Assembly: GCA_902806595.1 (NCBI GenBank)
Contig: CADCXC010000046.1
Span: 744,001-808,000, forward strand
DNA length: 64,000 nt
Source of the DNA: Pyrenopolyporus hunteri
Lineage: Eukaryota; Ascomycota; Sordariomycetes; Xylariales; Hypoxylaceae
Direction of reading: 5' to 3'
Shown here: piece by piece, positions 1-9,919 of the stretch
Numbering within the stretch: position 1 is the stretch's first letter
Layout of the letters: every line of letters starts with the position of its first letter
The notes under the pieces: model-generated
Told to the model about the DNA's origin: nothing
The model's input: the letters and a program-made list of their open reading frames with translations, nothing else
Databases searched by the model: none
Program-made: the position numbers and the translations under genes

Positions 1-1306
1 GCTTGTACGATTGGGACGCTCTGCTCACGTCTTGATGGAGATGGTAGATGTATGTATCGAGATAATATGGACGAAGGGGCTTGTACATATGTTCCTTGCG
101 GCAATGAGTAGAAGGGTGCGAATAAATGTAGATACGATGCCATTTGAGGCAGATTGATGGCGATGACTCTACTCGGATTGTCTCCTTTCTCTGTGCTTGT
201 ATGATACCATAATTAAATCCTCACGACTATTGAAAAATTAGTGAAATCCTACTTCCCGATTAAATTCGAGTAGTCTTTTAAGATTTTCCCACGGCCCTTT
301 TCATAAGCCAAATAACCGTTATAAGGTGACTTAACGGTTTCAATACCACGATTACTAAGATAAGAGGTGGATAACGAGCTACATTCTGTATATATGCGCC
401 GAAGTTTCCGTCTAGTACTACGCGGCCATCATATATTCGTGTGATTAAGACTACTAGGGTAGGGATAAATTTTGGATGTTGTTAATTTGGAATGAAAGAA
501 GTTGTCACGAAATCGGCTGTAGTGAGGGAAACAACTCCGCTATTCAGCGATATAGGGGTGATTGGAGGGAATATGTCGAATAACGGATGGTTAGGTACCG
601 GAACGAGAATGGTCTTTTGGTGTATTGTTAGAACCTGATAAAGATCATAACCTTAAGGAAGAATCGTGTTGAATTGAAACATTAAAGAAATAAATCTCGT
701 TGGTGCGGATTTGGCGTTGTTGAGATTGAGTAAACTAGTGGCTTAGATTGATAAGGGGCTCGTAGGCTGGTCCGTATTTAACTGTCTATCGTATTGTAAA
801 GTCAATCTTATAGTGAGGAAATAACTTCGTTCCTGTATATTGGAATCTTAAATATTTCGCCACTTAGCGGGACCGAAAATACGCGGCTTTACATTATACG
901 AAAATGAGTCTTGCCATTGTCTGGTTAACAAGATGTTGTATTTAAGTTTAAGTTCACACCAGGCTCGTAATAGCTACATGTTTCTTTAAATAGCGAGTTC
1001 GTACTGCAAAGTCGGTCCCGATCTAGCCTACTCAGAGCATAACTAAATTGCATATCACTATACCAACGAATTGGAAGACGTGATTGGGTACCATATATTC
1101 GATATTGCAAAACGAGTGTGGTTTATATGTACAAGATACCCAAGATACCTTTGAAATGCTATCAACAGTATTATGTACACGGAAAAGTTGCTATATACAA
1201 TGCAGAATTTCATGACTCATAGTGTCACGGGGTATTTTCGTGAGGCATGTTTGTTTGGAGGGTATTGCCTCACCCTCCGTTAATCTTCGTCATTGATAGT
1301 CGTTCC
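1..1306. other. Non-coding flank, no gene recognised
   Basis: GC-balanced to mildly AT-rich sequence without a convincing reading frame; the only open stretch of about 60 codons (925-1110, minus) has no recognisable motif. No tRNA-like A/B box pair or tandem repeat was seen. It lies downstream of the 3' end of the minus-strand glucanase gene, so its right edge probably carries that gene's terminator. Confidence 0.5.
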
Positions 1307-2620
1307 TTATGAAGGAAATCCACCAATGGTGAGCTGCAGTACCTGCGGTTGCGGGCCGGCGACCACGCCAGCTTCGTTTTGACCGTCGGGGTTAACGTCA
1401 TCGTACGAGAAAGTGTAACCCTTGCCGTCGAGTTCGTATTTGTGGAGGATACGGGAGTAGTGGCTTGTCGGGTCAACAGTGTAGTAGCTGTCGCGGCCGA
1501 GCGAGGGCTGCGTGTTTCCACCATCTAAGAGTAGAGTGGAGCGGTAGAACGCCGCGCACAACCTAGGCACGATCGCCCTGTGAACATCGTTGTCGGTGGT
1601 GTCGTCGACGGTGAACGGGCCCGAGTTGCAACCCCAGATATCGGCGGTGTTTGGCTTAAAGTATCCGCGGTTATCACCAGCACAGGTGATCTCGTCTCCG
1701 GTGACACGGCAGGGGACGTTTCCTGCTGCGGCTTGTGTATTGATGATAAGATCCTCGTTGGTGTATTTATCCCAGACCTGCTGAATATACGAGTCGTAGT
1801 AGGTAACAAAAGCGGCGGGGTCGATGGATCCGTACAAGTTCGGCGAGAGGACGCGAAGAGGGTTGCCATTCGCGTCCGTGACGCACAATTTGTCCCAAGC
1901 TTGACCATCGGCAGCCGCCTGGTCCCTCAGTTCCTGGCAAATGGTGGCGATAGCGTTCTGTTGGAGACCCTTCACTTCCTGCACTTCACCGCTGCCAAGA
2001 GTTAAGGTCATGCCCATGACAAGACCGACGAAATCAACAAACGAGAGGTTGGCGTAGATACCACCCTCTTCCGTATTGGTGAGTTCGACAAAGCCCCAGT
2101 TGACACCGGCTGACGGGTCCGCGGGGTTCGCGGCGGACGGTTCGACAAGTAGAGGCTTTCCATCCGCAGCGGCAACAGTGAAGAACTGAAGGTTACCTTC
2201 GGCAACCCAGATACGGCCGGAGCTTATATAGTCGGGGAGCGTGAATTCGGTAGTCTGGCCCTGCGGGTTCATAGGGAGGGCGACGTTACCGTTAACGAGT
2301 ACCGGGGTCGCACTGCCAGCAGGGTCCGGGTGAAACCAACTACCATCGGCCCCGAGCATAACAACAGCACCCGAGGGTTCATTGCCGGTCACATAAACGT
2401 TCAACTGCCCTCCTCCGAAGTTGTTAACGAGCGAAATCTTGAGAGGGTTGTACGCTTTTATGCTAAAGTTTTGAGGATTCCAGGTGGTATGGTTAACGGT
2501 ATTCTCTTGAGTTATAACCAAATTCCCTGCACTCCCCGGGTGTACAACTATCGGCGCTGCAATAGTCCCAGCAATGAACGCCGTAGCGGTAGCTACAGCC
2601 AAGTTGAAGAAAGCGCGCAT
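1307..2620 (-). CDS. Secreted glycoside hydrolase family 64 (beta-1,3-glucanase-like) protein
   Basis: A 437-residue intronless protein. Residues 1-20 form a signal peptide (MRAFF then a hydrophobic Ala/Thr-rich core, likely cut near A21-A22/P23), so it should be secreted. The body has the look of GH64 / thaumatin-like-fold laminaripentaose-producing beta-1,3-glucanases: an N-terminal beta-rich domain, then the WGFVEL segment with E179 and the SFVDFVGL segment with D196. These two acids, 17 residues apart, correspond by position to the catalytic Glu/Asp pair described for the bacterial enzyme. Later markers are a Cys-containing stretch around residues 225-250 and a C-terminal YELDGKGYTFSYDDV region typical of fungal GH64 proteins. 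Length is usual for the family. Expected role: cleavage of beta-1,3-glucan in fungal or plant-associated walls. The start is supported by the signal peptide and by a TATA-like box about 60 bp upstream. Family call from motif memory, not a search. Confidence 0.85.
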   Translation of the reverse strand: MRAFFNLAVATATAFIAGTIAAPIVVHPGSAGNLVITQENTVNHTTWNPQNFSIKAYNPLKISLVNNFGGGQLNVYVTGNEPSGAVVMLGADGSWFHPDPAGSATPVLVNGNVALPMNPQGQTTEFTLPDYISSGRIWVAEGNLQFFTVAAADGKPLLVEPSAANPADPSAGVNWGFVELTNTEEGGIYANLSFVDFVGLVMGMTLTLGSGEVQEVKGLQQNAIATICQELRDQAAADGQAWDKLCVTDANGNPLRVLSPNLYGSIDPAAFVTYYDSYIQQVWDKYTNEDLIINTQAAAGNVPCRVTGDEITCAGDNRGYFKPNTADIWGCNSGPFTVDDTTDNDVHRAIVPRLCAAFYRSTLLLDGGNTQPSLGRDSYYTVDPTSHYSRILHKYELDGKGYTFSYDDVNPDGQNEAGVVAGPQPQVLQLTIGGFPS

Positions 2621-2681
2621 GATCGATCGTTATCCTAACGTCTCGCGGGGAAACAGAGTTACTCTCGGTAAGGATCGAATG

Positions 2682-2689
2682 TTTATAAA
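2682..2689 (-). promoter_or_regulatory. TATA-like box of the GH64 gene
   Basis: TTTATAAA lies 62 bp upstream of the minus-strand start codon, a normal distance for a fungal TATA element with a short 5' leader. No other regulatory site was resolved. Confidence 0.4.
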
Positions 2690-3563
2690 GAGTGTATGTA
2701 CATCAAACTAATGAATGGACGCCTACTGCCTATGGGCTTCAGCGAGAAGAGAATGAACAGTTCCAAACAAGAACCGAAAGAGTTGTGTTGTACACCTATG
2801 CGGTCATGCTACGGAGAAGTATATAACAAGAGGATCCGGGTCCGCGAATGGTTATATACGTAAAGATGCCCTAATGGGCTGTGATACTTCCTAACTTACA
2901 AGAAACGTTACGGCACCCCTGTTACTCAGTTGCATCCGGTCTATAGGAGTCACGCAGGCCAAAAGCCGCATAGGGTTCCTAGATGACCTTCCTCTTATAG
3001 TCAAGAGGAGCGATCAACGGCCCTGAAACTAACCTGGTAGAGATCATTGCTGCAAAAGGAGAAAAACGCCTTACATAGGCGTGGTAAAGTTCGTTCCTCT
3101 ACTCTCTGCCACTAGGCAAGGGCTTTATTTCCGAAGGATTGACTAGGAGCAGGGGGGCCGATCTGAAGCTTGTTCCAAACTTGGAGAATATAGATGCCTT
3201 GGGGCTAGGGTGTGGAATTTTAGCCCGCAGAACCTCCGTAGAAGCGCCTCTCTCTAACACTTTTACCTTCCCTTAATTACCAAATCCAATTTCCAAAACC
3301 GTTAGTTAGCCAATGAGACGCCCGGATCTCAACGGCAACTATTCGCATGAACCAGCCCACTCCAACGCCTCCCACAGACAGAAGCCTCCTGATTAGAGAC
3401 ATGTGACATGGAGATAGGTGTTGCGATGGTAAAGTTCTATCTTACAGAATTTCTTCATATTATGACGATGGATTCCTGCCATCGTAAAACTAGAAATTTG
3501 CGGAGTATCATCCCAAGGCACAACGATCTAACTATCTAGGACTGTTCGGTTTACGAGCGCATC

Positions 3564-3743
3564 ATGATCCCCTACGGAAGAGGTCGCGCTGCTTCAGCTA
3601 TTATTATAATAGCTTTGGCCGTGACAACTACTGCCACCTTCTTGGCCTCGACCATAGCCGTCCCCGTCTATACGTTAGGCCGAACCCAGCCCGTGATCTT
3701 CATCTTGTGTAGCATCCCGGCTATAGCGAAGTCATCTCCATAG
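3564..3743 (+). CDS. Possible small secreted or membrane peptide (59 aa)
   Basis: An ATG-initiated frame of 59 codons. Its translation starts MIPYGRGRAA, then a strongly hydrophobic run (SAIIIIALAVTTT ... STIAVP, about residues 11-34), then a short polar tail with one cysteine and a second hydrophobic patch. The N-terminus therefore resembles a signal peptide or single membrane segment. There is no family match, no second exon was found, and the frame is short enough to be chance. It is listed only because the hydrophobic N-terminus is unusual for random sequence here. Confidence 0.2.
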   Translation: MIPYGRGRAASAIIIIALAVTTTATFLASTIAVPVYTLGRTQPVIFILCSIPAIAKSSP

Positions 3744-5154
3744 TGGATACATGCATCTCGTTCGGCAGACTGAACATAACATGACCGATAGATGCAGCCT
3801 GCTACGTAGTATAAGGTTCGCCTAATCGAGGCCGAGGACGCCGCCGGGATAACACGACATCCGAATATGTTCAGTCCCTATAGGCTAACAGCACATGCAA
3901 GCCCTGCTTTCGGCCGATGTCTTATACGCCACCATCACGAAACTACACCGCTGATCAACGGGCGATATTGAAATCTTGCTAACTTAACAAGGTCATTATT
4001 CCGTTCCGGTGCTGAATTGACCAGGGCTTCCAGTTGGCAGCATCGGCATTGTTACCTGGTAATAATCCGAGCCCCTGGCGGTGCGCGGAGATAAAGAGAG
4101 ACACGGCTTCCGTCTACCTATATTTAGACACCGAGCAGCAACCGCCTCCGGTACCCACCTCACGCATATTTCAAATCTGTAGGGCGCGCTGTGTGACCAT
4201 GATTACCTGTGGTGCGACTCGGTGCGCCCGTGAAAACTATGTTGGTTTACATATTCTGTTTGAAACCTTCTGGCGTATCCATCTAGACCGCCGGGATTCT
4301 AGAAGTTTATTCGCCAAAAGCAAGCAAGCGGCTATGTATAGGAGGGTATCCTTAATAACTCGACACACGTAAGCAAGTCGGCCTTGGAGATTTGCTCGAA
4401 TAGGTTGGAACGAGTAGGAAGACCGAAGCGACGACACGTGATATAGCGATCGCCAGAAGGCCTCGATGTTCAGGAAGGAGAAGGCATATAAATAAATGGC
4501 AAGCCGTTTCTACTTGTCGGACTAGCTGTGTTATTCTCCCGCCAGCCCCATTCCCAATGCCACCCTGTTCCTGCAGGTCCCGGCTATCGACCTACCTGAT
4601 CGAGCCTATCAATGCTCGACGTGACCCTTTCCAACTCTCACGCTCTGCACTCGTCCGACCATAAATGAAACGCCCATGGGCATACTTTAATTAAGGCTAG
4701 TCAAGCCGAGGCCCTTTAGGAGCTTTTCTTGCGTCCCCCCCAACCGCCCCCAAAGACGTGTACCACAGTTGTTAATTGATGCATACTTGCGGGACATTTC
4801 TTGTAGATCTGGGGTACTACATACAGAACAGGGGGCCAGTAGCCTGCCATATATATAGGGCTTTGCAATGGTACGCTATTGGTGGGTGGTACGGCTCCAA
4901 TCATAGATCTGCTTACGCCTCTCAGCTTTTTATCTTGAAACGAATTGGTTTCAACCGGGGCAACTCGTGAGCCGACCGAAGACACGATTTCATCAAGGCT
5001 CCATCTTAAAATCCAAAGATACCCACCTATATATATATATATATACCATAGTAGTTATCAGTTCAGTGCCGCAATATTGCTTCATTTGATCAAATAGCAA
5101 TGCCGGTAGTTCAATAACGTCATTTACTCATGCGAAGCATACACGTAAAGTACT

Positions 5155-5159
5155 TACAT
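5155..5159. repeat. Left target-site duplication TACAT of the block-1 LTR element
   Basis: TACAT immediately precedes the 5' LTR (TGTTGGG...) and is repeated exactly at 21873-21877, just after the 3' LTR. A 5-bp duplication is the usual footprint of LTR-retrotransposon integrase. Confidence 0.8.
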
Positions 5160-5302
5160 TGTTGGGTAAAACATCTTTTATTGGTTATATATGTTGTTAT
5201 ATTATGTAAGTATGTATATATATAATCTATGGTTGGGGTATTTATATCTGTGGGGTGTCGGTTTATTGATATGGGGGGTGTCCCTATTTATATCCTTCGA
5301 TA
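5160..5302. repeat. 5' (left) LTR of the block-1 element, 143 bp
   Basis: Starts TGTTGGGTAAAAC and ends TTCGATA (the terminal CA changed to TA). It contains the GGTTGGGGTATTTAT and GGGGGGTGTCCCTAT segments shared with the right LTR. It keeps more G than the sequence just inside it, so base composition drops sharply at 5303. Confidence 0.8.
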
Positions 5303-5646
5303 TTACCCGTTTTTAAAATTATAATATTTTTATTATTAAATAATATTTTTATTTTTTCGTAAAATATTTTTTAACATTTTTTTTTTTTTATTATAATATT
5401 TAGTTTAAATAAATATTTTTTAAAAATATTTAACGAAGGAATTAATTCGAAATAATTTATTAATACGATATCGTAAATACGTTATTTTTTCGAAAATTTT
5501 AATTTATAAATTAATTTATCGATTTTTTTTATTATTTTAAAAAGTTCGGCGAATTATTATTTTAATTTTAAATCGAATTTTATTATTTTTAAAATATTAT
5601 ATTTTTTATATAATTTAAATAATATTTTATTATTTTTTTTAAAATA
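5303..5646. other. AT-rich interior between the left LTR and the minisatellite element
   Basis: Extremely AT-rich, with runs of T and A and cytosines almost only in CG dinucleotides. No reading frame or recognisable domain. It would be the leader or tail of the host LTR element. Confidence 0.5.
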
Positions 5647-5648
5647 TA

Positions 5649-5703
5649 CCCGAGGTTTCTTCGAGATATTGTCTCGAATTTTTTTCTTAGGAAAAAAATT
5701 CGA
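5649..5703 (+). repeat. Paired hairpins at the left end of the minisatellite element
   Basis: Hairpin 1 is CCCGAGG (5649-5655), loop TTT, CTTCGAG (5659-5665); the third copy of the element carries the exact complement CCTCGGG at the right arm. Hairpin 2 (5674-5703) has 13-base arms TCGAATTTTTTTC and GAAAAAAATTCGA around a TTAG loop. Both are still visible in the mutated copies. Confidence 0.65.
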
Positions 5704-5936
5704 AAAAAAAAGCAAAAATTAATTACGTAAAAATTCACGAGCCACATCTCCCACGCCACACCAGCCACACACCACACCACACCACGCCACGCCACGCCAC
5801 GCCAACTAGCCACGCGCACGCCCCGCGCAACGGCCCGTGCCACGCTTTTACCTAATCAATTGAGCCGCTTAGTTGAGCCGCCATATATATCGCGACTACC
5901 ACACTTGAAGTTATTCGCATTCTAATGGACGATTCT

Positions 5937-6400
5937 ATTAATTGAATTGATCTAATTGAATTGATCTAATTGAATTGATCTAATTGAATTGATCTAATTG
6001 AATTGATCTAATTGAATTGATCTAATTGAATTGATCTAGTTGTATGGATCGAATTGAATTGATCTAGTTGTATGGATCGAATTGAATTGATCTAATTGAA
6101 TTGATCTAATTGAATTGATCTAGTTGTACGGATCGAATTGAATTGATCTAGTTGTATGGATCGAATTGAATGAATCGAATTGAATGAATCGAATTGAATG
6201 AATCGAATTGAATGAATCGAATTGAATAGGTCTAATTGTATGGATCTAATTCTAATTCAACGTATGATTCGGTTTGAAAGAATCGAATTGTATGGATCTA
6301 ATTGTAGGTATGGATCTAATTGTAGGTATGGATCTAATTATAGGTATAGATCTAATTGTATGGATTTGATTATATAGATCTAATTCTAATTCGACGTATC
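5937..6400 (+). repeat. 14-bp tandem array (ATTGAATTGATCTA type)
   Basis: Nearly perfect 14-bp units ATTGAATTGATCTA for the first 100 bases. They then change to variant units built on the same frame (GTATGGATCGAATTG, TGAATGAATCGAAT, TAGGTATGGATCTAAT). The same array, C/G-depleted, is at about 46560-47000 and 58350-58730. Confidence 0.85.
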
Positions 6401-6449
6401 CTTCGTGGCACTTTTCGAAGAATCTTTCGAATTGTATATTCAAAACTAG

Positions 6450-7030
6450 GTATAAAAGGGTCATACGGGTGGTCACTCGCGACGGCTTTATCGAAAGGTG
6501 GTATAAGGTGGTTTCTCGCGACGGCTCTTTCAAAGGTAGTAGGGGTGGGCTCTCGCGACGGCTTCATCGAAAGGTGGTATGGGGTGGTCACTCGCGACGG
6601 CTCTTTCGAAAGATTCTTAGAAAGGTAGTAGGGGTGGCCTCTCGCGACGGCTCTTTCGAAAGGTGGTATGGGGTGGTTTCTCGCGACGGTTTTATCGAAA
6701 GGTCGTAGGGGTGGCCTCTCGCGACGGCTTCATCGAAAGGTAGTAGGGGTGGCCTCTCGCGACGGCTCTTTCGAAAGGTGGTATGGGGTGGTTTCTCGCG
6801 ACGGTTTTATCGAAAGGTAGTAGGGGTTGCCTCTCGCGACGGCTTCATCGAAAGGTAGTAGGGGTGGCCTCTCGCGACGGTTTTATCGAAAGGTGGTATG
6901 GGGTGGTTTCTCGCGACGGCTCTTCGAAAGGTGGTATGGGGTGGTCTCTCGCGACGGTTTTATCGAAAGGTGGTATGGGGTGGTTTCTCGCGACGGCTCT
7001 TCGAAAGGTGGCACGGGTGGTTTCTCGTAA
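6450..7030 (+). repeat. 39-bp minisatellite, about 14 units
   Basis: Units of roughly 38-39 bp of the form GGTGGTATGGGGTGGTTTC, then TCGCGACGG, then TTTTATCGAAA, alternating between two subtypes (GGTAGTAGGGGTGGCCTC and GGTGGTATGGGGTGGTTTC). I count 14 CGACGG cores here, against about eight in each of the two RIP-mutated copies. Because 39 is a multiple of three, all three plus frames stay open through it, which creates spurious ORFs. Confidence 0.85.
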
Positions 7031-7047
7031 AAGCTAAGGGGTGCTAC

Positions 7048-7224
7048 GAAAGCTATATTAGAAGCTGTATTAGAAGCTGTATTAGAAGCTGTATTAGAAG
7101 CTGTATTAGAAGTTGTATTAGAAGTTGTATTAGAAGCTGTATTAGAAGCTGTATTAGAAGCTATATTAGAAGCTGTATTAGAAGCTGTATTAAAAGCTGT
7201 ATTGGCAGTTGTATTAGAAGGTGT
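7048..7224 (+). repeat. 12-bp tandem array (AGAAGCTGTATT), about 14 units
   Basis: Head-to-tail AGAAGCTGTATT units with occasional GTT/GCT and G/A changes. In one plus frame it reads as repeated Cys-Ile-Arg-Ser. The mutated copies at about 47417-47480 and 59148-59213 have only about five units. Confidence 0.85.
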
Positions 7225-7300
7225 ATGACTATAGAAATAGTCGTAGAATTCGAAGAAAACCGAGGGTTATTGTGTCACCCCACGGGGGTGACCTCCAGTA

Positions 7301-9383
7301 TAGGTTAATGTTTTAAATTATAATATTTTTTCGATAATATAATCGATGTTATAATCGTATCGTATATTTTAATTCGAAATTTCGATAAAGGTTTTATTTT
7401 CGTATTAATATATTATATAATAATATTTAATGTAAATTTATATATAATTTTTATTAACGTTATTTTCGTTATAAAAAATTTTATTAAATTTATTTTAAAT
7501 TATAATCGAAGTAAATATTAACGTTATTAAATTTTATTTTTAAGTAAATATATAAAATATTTTAAAGTTAATTTAATAAATAAAATATATTTTTTCGATT
7601 ATTTATCGATTTAAAAATAATATACCGTAAAATATAAAAAATTAATTTCGTATTTTATTTATATATGTTTTTAAAATTCGGATAAAAATTTAAGATTTCG
7701 ATTATTAATTATAATTTTAAACATTTTTTAATTAAAAAATAAAAATCGATTATAATATACGATAATTTATTATTTCGCGGATTAATTTATTACTTCGAAA
7801 ATAATTTATATTATTTTATTAAATTTATCGATAACGATTTTAAATACATTAAATTTTTTATTTCGTAAAAAATTTATTATAATATTTAAAATTATAATAT
7901 AAAAAAAATATAATGGGTTCGTAATTAATTATATATTTTCGTAAAGTTTATACGTTTTTTTTTTTATAATTACGTATTTCGAATAATTTTTTAAATATTT
8001 TATGAATTTTTTATAATCGATTATAAATGATATTAATTATATTTATATTTTTTTAAGTTTTATATAATTTTCGTTATAAATTATTTAAAATATCGTTAGA
8101 TAATAATTTTTTAAAACGTATAATTTATTTTAAATATTCGATTTTTTTTATAAAAAATTATTATATAAATAATATTATAAATTTATTATATTATATACGT
8201 CGAATTTTATATTTATTTAAATTACATTTAAAATTATTTTTTATTTCGAATTTTTCGTATATTTTTATTTTATTTTTTATAATAATGTCGAATTAATTTA
8301 TATAAAAGTTATACTTTTTAATAATAAATAAATTATATTTATATAATTTATGTTTAAAATTATTAATCGTAAAATCGAAAGTATTTCTTCGAATAATACT
8401 TATATATAATTTTTTAATTATAATTATTATTTTTTTTTTTCATTTAAAAGTTTATTTAATTCGTCGAAAATATTTATTTTTTTTATATTTATATTTATAA
8501 GTAGTTTAGATAATGTATTTAATATTATATAATTTTTTTTTAATTTATATATTATAATAATATCGAATTTAATAATATATTTTAATGTTCGAATAAAACG
8601 TAAATTTTTATTATTAAACGTTATTAAATTAATTAAATTTTTATATTTATTTAAATCGAAAATAATTTTATAATTCGTAAATACGTAAATTTTTTATTAA
8701 GTTATTATTGTAAAATATTGTGTTTTTTATAATGTTTAAATTAAATCGAACATTTTTATTTCCGTTAATTAATAATTTTTTTTTACGTTATTTAATGTAT
8801 GCGATAAAAATACGATCGAATTTATAATAATTTTCGATGGAAATGTTTTAAATTTTTTATTTTTAATTAAATTATTTAATTTTTTTTCTTTTATATAATA
8901 TATATAAATATTAATGTTATTTTTTAATATATCGAAATCGATGTATAAAATTCGAATAAAGTTAAAAAAATATAAAATATTATATTATATTAATGTATTT
9001 TTTATCGTTTTAAATGTTAATCGCTTTTTTTTTATGGGTATATTTATTAAAATACTTTTCGTTTATTTTTTACGATTATTTTTTTTTTTTATTTTTTTAT
9101 TTTATCGTAAAAAATTCGTTTTTTTTTTTTTTAATGGTTTTACGAGTTAAATATATTTAAGTATATTAATTCGTATATAACTTATAAAATTAATAAAAAT
9201 TTTTAAATTTTTTAATATAATTAAAAATATAAGTTTCGAAATAGCCGTTAATTTTTTTTTTATCGTAAATAATTCGAATAAATTTATTAATCATTCGAAT
9301 ATTATTACGTTTAAAAATTTAATAAACGATTTTAATGAATTAATGAATATATTTTTTATTTTTAACGTTATAAAAATTTAAAA
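7301..9383. other. RIP-saturated AT-rich sequence
   Basis: No gene. Cytosines on the plus strand occur almost only in CG dinucleotides, while scattered isolated G residues survive, so the C-to-T loss is mainly on the plus strand. The longest open frame (8914-9150) is poly-Phe/Ile low complexity caused by T-runs. Confidence 0.6.
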
Positions 9384-9556
9384 TTTTTCCAGGTTTTTTT
9401 TTATTATTTAAAAAAAACAACGTTTCGATATTTTTTTTAACTTTTTATTTCCATTACGGCCTTACGTAAACTACGGGGAATGAAAAAAAAAAAGTTAAAA
9501 AAACCTCGAAACGTTGTTTTTTTTAAATAATAAAAAAAAGCTTAGAAAAATTTTTC
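9384..9556. repeat. Near-perfect 170-bp palindrome
   Basis: The left arm (from about 9384) and right arm (to about 9556) are reverse complements over roughly 75-80 bases each. They share the block TTTTATTATTTAAAAAAAAC followed by AACGTTTCGA, and TTTTTTAACTTTTT, with mismatches and small indels. The palindrome is centred on TTACGTAA (9462-9469). It would fold into one long hairpin; a fold-back or MITE-like element or a recombination product are the likely origins. Confidence 0.75.
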
Positions 9557-9710
9557 CTCGTAAAAAACACGTTTATTTATTATTTAAAAGGTATTTAAGT
9601 TTATCCTTTATTAAAAAACGAAAATATAATTATATAATAAAAAAATAATAAAAAAAAATAATATTTTGTACGAAACGTCGAATAATCGTTAAAATAAAAG
9701 TAAATTTATA

Positions 9711-9915
9711 TAATAAATAATATAATAAATAATATAATAAATAATATAATAAATAATATAATAAATAATATAATAAATAATATAATAAATAATATAATAA
9801 ATAATATAATAAATAATATAATAAATAATATAATAAATAATATAATAAATAATATAATAAATAATATAATAAATAATATAAATAATATAAATAATATAAA
9901 TAATATAAATAATAT
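9711..9915. repeat. 12-bp AT tandem array with a 9-bp tail
   Basis: About 14 units of ATAATAAATAAT (12 bp) followed by four units of ATAATATAA-type 9-mers. The minus-strand frame through it (poly Leu-Tyr) is an artefact of the 12-bp period. Confidence 0.85.
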
Positions 9916-9919
9916 AATA

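Larger units (their letters stand above)
2690..5159. other. Intergenic region between the GH64 gene and the LTR element
   Basis: About 2.5 kb of GC-balanced sequence with only short, overlapping, motif-free open frames (for example 4034-4372 plus and 4716-4985 minus). It contains a possible small ORF at 3564-3743 (listed separately) and a short (TA)n run at 5028-5045. Unlike the adjacent block it is not RIP-mutated. The last five bases, 5155-5159 (TACAT), are the left copy of a target-site duplication. Confidence 0.5.
5647..7300 (+). mobile_element. Minisatellite-bearing repeat element, copy 1 (least mutated)
   Basis: A 1.65-kb unit found three times in the window (also 46293-47560, and 53952-54280 joined to 58347-59290). 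Order: two short hairpins at the left end (5649-5665 and 5674-5703), a CCACGCC-rich GC patch (5743-5845), a TATATAT box near 5884, a 14-bp tandem array (5937-6400), a 39-bp array (about 6450-7030), a 12-bp array (7048-7224), and a right-end hairpin GTCACCCC-ACG-GGGGTGAC (7274-7292). Left end TACCCGAGGT and right end ACCTCCAGTA are imperfect inverted repeats (8 of 10). This copy is nearly free of RIP although its surroundings are saturated with it. I do not recognise the family; it encodes no transposase and would be non-autonomous. Confidence 0.7.

Noticed and set aside
5937..7224. Regularly spaced repeats considered as a CRISPR-like array
   Set aside because: Units are head-to-tail with no unique spacers and the genome is eukaryotic.
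8914..9150. 78-codon open frame in block 1
   Set aside because: Composed of poly-Phe/Ile/Leu from T-rich RIP-mutated DNA; no domain and no start context.
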